Part shown: positions 60,057 through 64,000 of the stretch, one piece after another
How positions within the stretch are numbered: position 1 is the stretch's first letter
Layout: each line of letters starts with the position of its first letter
NCBI RefSeq assembly: GCF_022440845.1
Contig: NZ_JAKNTO010000001.1
Location: forward strand, 1-64,000
DNA: 64,000 nt
Direction of reading: 5' to 3'
Source: Ruminococcus sp. OA3
GTDB taxonomy: Bacteria; Bacillota; Clostridia; Lachnospirales; Lachnospiraceae
Program-made: the position numbers and the translations under genes
Notes under the pieces: model-generated
Seen by the model: the letters and a program-made list of their open reading frames with translations, nothing else
Told to the model about the DNA's origin: nothing
Database searches by the model: none

Positions 60057-60737
60057 TTATTGTTCGGATTTTATCGGTACAATGCCCATCCAGCCAGCCA
60101 CTTCTGACAACGTCTTCAGTTTCGCATCCAGCAGATCATCCACAGGCGATGAATCCGTGAGCAGATCCGGGATCATCACCACTGTCATACCGGCATGATA
60201 CGCTGACCGGATGCCGTTATAAGAGTCTTCCAGCGCAAGCGCACGTCCAGGCGGCGTCTCAAGGGCCTTACATGCTTTCAGGTAGATCTCGGGTGACGGC
60301 TTTGCCTCCGTCACCATCCCCCCTGTGATCACAGCCTGAAAATCCTCCAGAACCCCAGCTCCAATCAGATTTTTTAGCGTGCGGTCATGGCTGGAGGAGG
60401 TCGCCACTGCCCGTTTGATGTTCTGTGCTTTCAAAAACCCGAGCAGTTCATAGAGCCCCTTCTTCACCGGCAGCCCTTTCTCATCCACATACGCCTGAAA
60501 TACCCCGCGGTATTCATCGCAGAACTGCGCAAATGGAAACTCTTCTCCGAAATTCTCTTTAAAATACGCTTCCCTCTTTACTACATTCAGCCCCATTGTA
60601 TGGTAGATATGGTGCCCCAGCTTTCCATACCCCATCCTCTCGCCAACAATATCCCACGAATACTGTACGATCCGTTCGCTGCCAAACATCAGCCCATCCA
60701 TGTCAAACACAACCGCTTCTATCCTTTTTCTTCCCAT
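60057..60737 (-). CDS. HAD-superfamily phosphatase (beta-phosphoglucomutase-like)
   Basis: 226 residues from the ATG at 60737 with AAGGGG 6 nt upstream (60743 is an alternative). HAD motif I 'VVFDMDGLMFGSE', motif II 'ATSSS', motif III Lys in 'EAKPSPEIYLKAC', motif IV 'ALEDSYNGIRSA'. The four-helix cap matches subclass IA. The substrate may be a sugar phosphate; not determinable here. Confidence 0.9.
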   Translation of the reverse strand: MGRKRIEAVVFDMDGLMFGSERIVQYSWDIVGERMGYGKLGHHIYHTMGLNVVKREAYFKENFGEEFPFAQFCDEYRGVFQAYVDEKGLPVKKGLYELLGFLKAQNIKRAVATSSSHDRTLKNLIGAGVLEDFQAVITGGMVTEAKPSPEIYLKACKALETPPGRALALEDSYNGIRSAYHAGMTVVMIPDLLTDSSPVDDLLDAKLKTLSEVAGWMGIVPIKSEQ

Positions 60738-60835
60738 GTGCATCCCCTTCTTTTTTTATAAGGCAGGGGAGAATCCCGCACCGCGAGATTCTCCCCATCA
60801 CCGCACCTGCCCCCGCAGACACCCCCGTTATTTAT

Positions 60836-61804
60836 TCAGCGCAATATACCCTGCAAAAACAGCGCAAGCACCAGCACCGGCAGCACATAGGTCACATACC
60901 CCCTGAGCCATCCCGGCACCGACAGGCCGCTTCCCTGATTGGCTTCCACCTGATAATTCTTGAATCCCCAGCCCCATTTCCAGGTACAGAAGACCAGATA
61001 GACAAGTGACCCAAGTGGGAGCAGTACATTGCTGACAATAAAATCCTCCAGATCCAGAATCGCACTGCCCTCCCCAAGCGGCTGAATTGCACTCAGCACA
61101 TTATACCCCAGAGCACACGGCAGCGAAAGCAGTATAATCAGCACCAGATTGATCGCCGCAACCTTTTTCCTGTCAATGTTCCACATTTCCATGCAGCAGG
61201 CAATGATATTTTCAAATACGGCAATGACTGTTGAGAATGCCGCAAAAGACATAAACAGGAAAAACAATGTCCCCCATATCCTTCCGCCTGCCATCTCAAG
61301 AAATACATTCGGCAGCGTGATGAAGATAAGACTCGGTCCGCTGTCCGGGCTGACTCCAAACGCAAAACACGCCGGAAAGATGATCAGTCCTGCAACTATC
61401 GCCACAAATGTATCCAGTACTGCAACATTGACTGCCTCTCCCAGCAGTCGCTTATCTTTGCCCAGATAGCTTCCAAAAATCGCCATCGCACCGATTCCAA
61501 GACTCAGTGTGAAAAATGACTGGTTCATCGCCGCCACTATGACGCTGAAAAGCCCGAGAAGCATATTGCCGTCTCCGATCGCCCTCACCGGACTTTTTTT
61601 GCTGGCGCGCCCGACGGCAAATTCCATGCTCAGAATCGGCACACCCATGATCACCAGAAACAAAAGATAGAACAAAACAAAGATTCCTCCTCCATTTTGA
61701 CCTACCACATACGGAAATCTCCAGACATTTCCTATACCGATCGCGCACCCCGCCGACAGCAGCAAAAATCCCAGCCGCGACTTAAACTGTTCTCTCCCAT
61801 TCAC
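60836..61804 (-). pseudogene. SNF-family Na+-dependent transporter with internal deletion
   Basis: 322 residues in one open frame from the GTG at 61804 (GGGAGG 9 nt upstream). The ATG at 61837 is unusable because it overlaps the -10 box. TM1 'GCAIGIGNVWRFPYVVGQNGG' and TM2 are intact, and TM6 onward resumes at 'AAMNQSFFTLSLGIGAMAIFG'. Between 'KSPVRAIGD' and 'GNMLLGLFSV' the protein is too short: relatives of about 440-450 residues have TM3, TM4, the long outer loop and TM5 there. Around 110-130 residues are missing without a frameshift. Without TM3 the substrate site should be incomplete. It is listed as a pseudogene for this reason, though it could be transcribed. Confidence 0.65.
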
Positions 61805-61835
61805 TATGAAGTTCCTCCCTACGTTTGATTTTTTC

Positions 61836-61864
61836 ATTGTAACAAAAACCCAATTCTTTATCAA
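61836..61864 (-). promoter_or_regulatory. Promoter of the SNF-family gene
   Basis: Leftward: TTGATA (rc of 61859-61864), 17-nt spacer, TACAAT (rc of 61836-61841). The gap between the two-component genes and this site is only 10 bp. The promoter fixes the GTG at 61804 as start. Confidence 0.65.
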
Positions 61865-61873
61865 ACACAAAGA

Positions 61874-63019
61874 TTAACGTTTTAAAGCGCCAGAGCAATA
61901 CATGGTTACGACAGTTCCGCTGCGGTCATCTGACTCGAATTTCAGCCTGGCTTTGTGGAGTCTGGCGATCTCATGACACAGGGAAACTCCGAAACCATTT
62001 CCCTCTACCTCATTCTTTGCAAGTCTGATGTCCCGGTTCAGTGCTGCCAGTTTTCTGCCGTCTATGGGGGGCCCGTCATTCTTCACGATGATTTTGTGTT
62101 TCTCCAGAGTTAGTTCCGCCTGGGTTCCTGCTCTTACTGCATTGGAGAGCAGATTATCCATCAGACACAAAAGCAATGTTTTGTCTCCTGTAATCCTCTC
62201 CGTCCTGCAGTTCATTCTGACTGTCGGATACCTTTTTTTCAGCTCGGTCAAAAGCTCGTCCGAAGAAACAGACTCCGTCTTTATTTCCCCTTCTCTCACA
62301 CTTCCCATGATCAGCAGCTTGTCCACGATATCTCTCAGATTTCTGGCATCCTGTTCGATCTGTTGTCCCGCAAAAAAAATATCCTCCGGGTTCAGCTTGC
62401 CCGCTTTCAAATACTGTGCATATCCCTGTATGTTAGTGAGCGGAGTCCGCAGTTCGTGCGCAATGTTGTTTACCGGACGGTATATTCTGCGCATTGTAGT
62501 ATACAAAAACATGCCGATTCCGTCAGAAAGCAAAAGCGCCGCCAGAGCCGAACCCCATATCCGGGAATTCTGGTTTCTGCAGAGCCTTGTTATGTCCCTC
62601 AATGACAAGATGTAAAGTTTTATCCCATTATCATACACCGAATTTTCAATCCCCAGAAAACAGCGTCCTTCAATTTTCTGCTTCCAGACTCGTTTTTCGC
62701 CCGTGTATTCCACCTGAAACGGAAGCATATTGATAACTTCCCGTCCCGCCTCTGTATCCTGCTCCCGAATCTGTATATAGGTCCCATTCTCCCGGTATTT
62801 GATACCCATCTGGGCGGTTCGTCCCGCCCCCGCCTCAAAACCCGACAGCGCCGCAGCTGCAGTACCTATATTATGTGCCTCCATCACAGCGCTGTCGGTC
62901 TCCTTCTGGAATTCATTTCTGTGAACAGCCGCCACCAGAAAAAAAGTCCCCGCATTGATAATTAACACAAACAAAAGGAAAGTGACTATAAAATTCTTTT
63001 TCCATATCTGCATGATCAA
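61874..63019 (-). CDS. Sensor histidine kinase
   Basis: 381 residues. TM1 at about 10-32, an extracellular loop of about 125 residues, TM2 at about 155-173, then phosphoacceptor 'IAHELRTPLTNIQGYAQYL', N-box 'LMDNLLSNAVRAG', and 'GNGFGVSLCHEIARLHKA'. The start ATG overlaps the regulator stop by 4 bp. The signal is unknown, and no transporter gene with a clear link lies beside it other than the truncated SNF gene. Confidence 0.92.
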   Translation of the reverse strand: MIMQIWKKNFIVTFLLFVLIINAGTFFLVAAVHRNEFQKETDSAVMEAHNIGTAAAALSGFEAGAGRTAQMGIKYRENGTYIQIREQDTEAGREVINMLPFQVEYTGEKRVWKQKIEGRCFLGIENSVYDNGIKLYILSLRDITRLCRNQNSRIWGSALAALLLSDGIGMFLYTTMRRIYRPVNNIAHELRTPLTNIQGYAQYLKAGKLNPEDIFFAGQQIEQDARNLRDIVDKLLIMGSVREGEIKTESVSSDELLTELKKRYPTVRMNCRTERITGDKTLLLCLMDNLLSNAVRAGTQAELTLEKHKIIVKNDGPPIDGRKLAALNRDIRLAKNEVEGNGFGVSLCHEIARLHKARLKFESDDRSGTVVTMYCSGALKR

Positions 63020-63663
63020 ATCTCCAGGCGGTAGCCATATTTAAAAACCGTACGTATCATATCTTCCAGATGCAGTTTTTTACGCAGTCTTTGAATATGC
63101 ACATCCACAGTCCGTTCTTCCCCTTCATAGTCCATGCCCCATGCCATTTCCAGCAGCCGTTCTCTGGATAAAGCAATGTTTTGGTTTTGAACAAGCGCTT
63201 TCAACAGCTCAAATTCCCGGCTGGTCAGTTCTTCTTTCTCACCCGCTGCAGTAACTGTGCGGGTCTGTATGTTGATTTCCACATCTCCGACCCGGTATAC
63301 CACAGTTTCTTTGTGAAAACGCCTGAGTACAACCTGTACTCTCGCCAGAAGTTCTTCCACGTCAAACGGCTTCACAATATAGTCCTGCGCACCGCTGTAC
63401 AGCCCTTTTACCTTGTCCTGAACCTCTCCCCGCGCAGTCACGTAGATGACCGGCAGTTTTTCAAACTGCCGGATCAGTCCGAATCCGCTCCCATCCGGCA
63501 GATTGATATCCAGAAGTACGAGATCAACCGTGTGCCGTTCAATAAGTTTCAGAGCCTCAAGGCCTGTAAAAGCCTGGAAGCTCCTGTGTCCTACCATTTC
63601 GAGTGTCCTGCGCATCAGTTCATTGATCCCCGGTTCGTCCTCCACGATCAGTATGTCAGCCAA
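63016..63663 (-). CDS. OmpR-family response regulator
   Basis: 215 residues. Receiver Asp in 'LVLLDINLPDGSG', Thr in 'VIYVTARGE', Lys in 'IVKPFD'; C-terminal winged helix ending 'IRTVFKYGYRLEI'. It is coupled to the kinase gene and is the first gene of the pair, 25 bp from the gene at 63689. Confidence 0.94.
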   Translation of the reverse strand: MADILIVEDEPGINELMRRTLEMVGHRSFQAFTGLEALKLIERHTVDLVLLDINLPDGSGFGLIRQFEKLPVIYVTARGEVQDKVKGLYSGAQDYIVKPFDVEELLARVQVVLRRFHKETVVYRVGDVEINIQTRTVTAAGEKEELTSREFELLKALVQNQNIALSRERLLEMAWGMDYEGEERTVDVHIQRLRKKLHLEDMIRTVFKYGYRLEI

Positions 63664-63688
63664 CTCTTTCTCCCCCGTCTCTTTTTAT

Positions 63689-64000
63689 TCATTTCGGATG
63701 GTCCGAAGTCTCATACGCCCGTTCCTGAACCTCTATCAGCTGTTCTACGCTCAGATCCTGTACCCGCGCCGATGCAGCATCCAGGTCGCCCGCTTCACAC
63801 ACTTCATCGATGATAGCCTTAGCGCTCTCTACTTCAAACGCGTAGATATCTCCGATGTCGGTCGCCAGCTCCTGCATGGTCTTTTCCCCCTCAGTACTTT
63901 TTACTTTCAGTGCATACTCGTAGTTGAATGCCTCTCTGCTGACTTCCCCAAGCGTAACCGTGTCATAATCCAATCCATACTTATCACAGACCTGCCTGAG
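63689..64000 (-). CDS. Unidentified protein, C-terminal part (cut by window edge)
   Basis: The frame stays open from the stop at 63689 to the right edge, giving about 103 visible residues; the TTG at 63973 is probably internal because the codons upstream of it are also open. The sequence is acidic and helical ('DIYAFEVESAKAIIDEVCEAG', 'VQDLSVEQLIEVQERAYE') with no motif I recognise. It may be co-transcribed with the two-component genes, which begin 25 bp downstream in the same direction. Confidence 0.6.
   Translation of the reverse strand, partial: LRQVCDKYGLDYDTVTLGEVSREAFNYEYALKVKSTEGEKTMQELATDIGDIYAFEVESAKAIIDEVCEAGDLDAASARVQDLSVEQLIEVQERAYETSDHPK

Overview
The window looks like a chromosomal segment from a low-to-mid GC Bacillota bacterium of class Clostridia, most likely Lachnospiraceae. 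This is inferred from gene content, not from a database match. The supports are the tig-clpP-clpX-lon-engB block, ecfA1-ecfA2-ecfT-truA beside rplM-rpsI, two T-box leaders, SigA-type promoters with 17-18 nt spacers, tRNA genes without an encoded CCA, and many two-component/ABC and c-di-GMP genes.

1-7706: one end of an integrative mobile element inserted at the 3' end of tRNA-Leu(UAG). It carries the end of a DUF4393/Abi-alpha gene, a small membrane protein, a divergent pair of XRE regulators with shared operators, an ImmA/IrrE-like metalloprotease, three lipoproteins and a zinc-ribbon/OB-type membrane protein separated by repeated structured spacers, and a tyrosine integrase. The other end of the element lies to the left, outside the window.

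7707-23330: tRNA-Leu; a Trp T-box controlling a TrpB2-type tryptophan synthase; six tRNAs (Pro, Gly, Arg, His, Gln, Lys) in one transcription unit; RNA and nucleotide housekeeping genes (THUMP methyltransferase, RdgB, YfcE phosphoesterase); a rhodanese; a Gfo/Idh oxidoreductase; an Asn-rich 64-residue protein; HAAS and CapA membrane proteins; an MnmM-like methyltransferase. A three-gene operon follows, encoding a diguanylate cyclase, a phosphodiesterase with two degenerate GGDEF domains, and a regulator with two GntR-type domains. tRNA-Arg(ACG) ends the region.

23340-43421: a MacAB-like ABC efflux set; a VWA plus MoxR-ATPase pair; a Ca/Na antiporter; a hydantoinase/oxoprolinase A-type protein; a membrane-anchored BNR-repeat protein; a cupin; two iron-sulfur proteins; aspS under a T-box; and a response regulator-kinase-ABC ATPase-permease module of the peptide-resistance type.

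43687-54322: core genes rpsI, rplM, truA, the ECF transporter energising module, engB, lon, clpX, clpP and tig, all leftward.

54473-64000: mixed genes: a DJ-1/PfpI protein, XRE regulators including a tandem duplicated pair, a CYTH protein, proC, an orphan substrate-binding lipoprotein, a DUF5131 protein, a HAD phosphatase, an SNF-family transporter missing a central block of helices, a second two-component system, and the 3' part of an unidentified gene at the right edge.

The most unusual material is the cargo of the mobile element (2243-6474), where similar two-hairpin spacers separate surface-protein genes. One stem shows a paired sequence change between copies, and the other hairpin reads as an intrinsic terminator only on the antisense strand.
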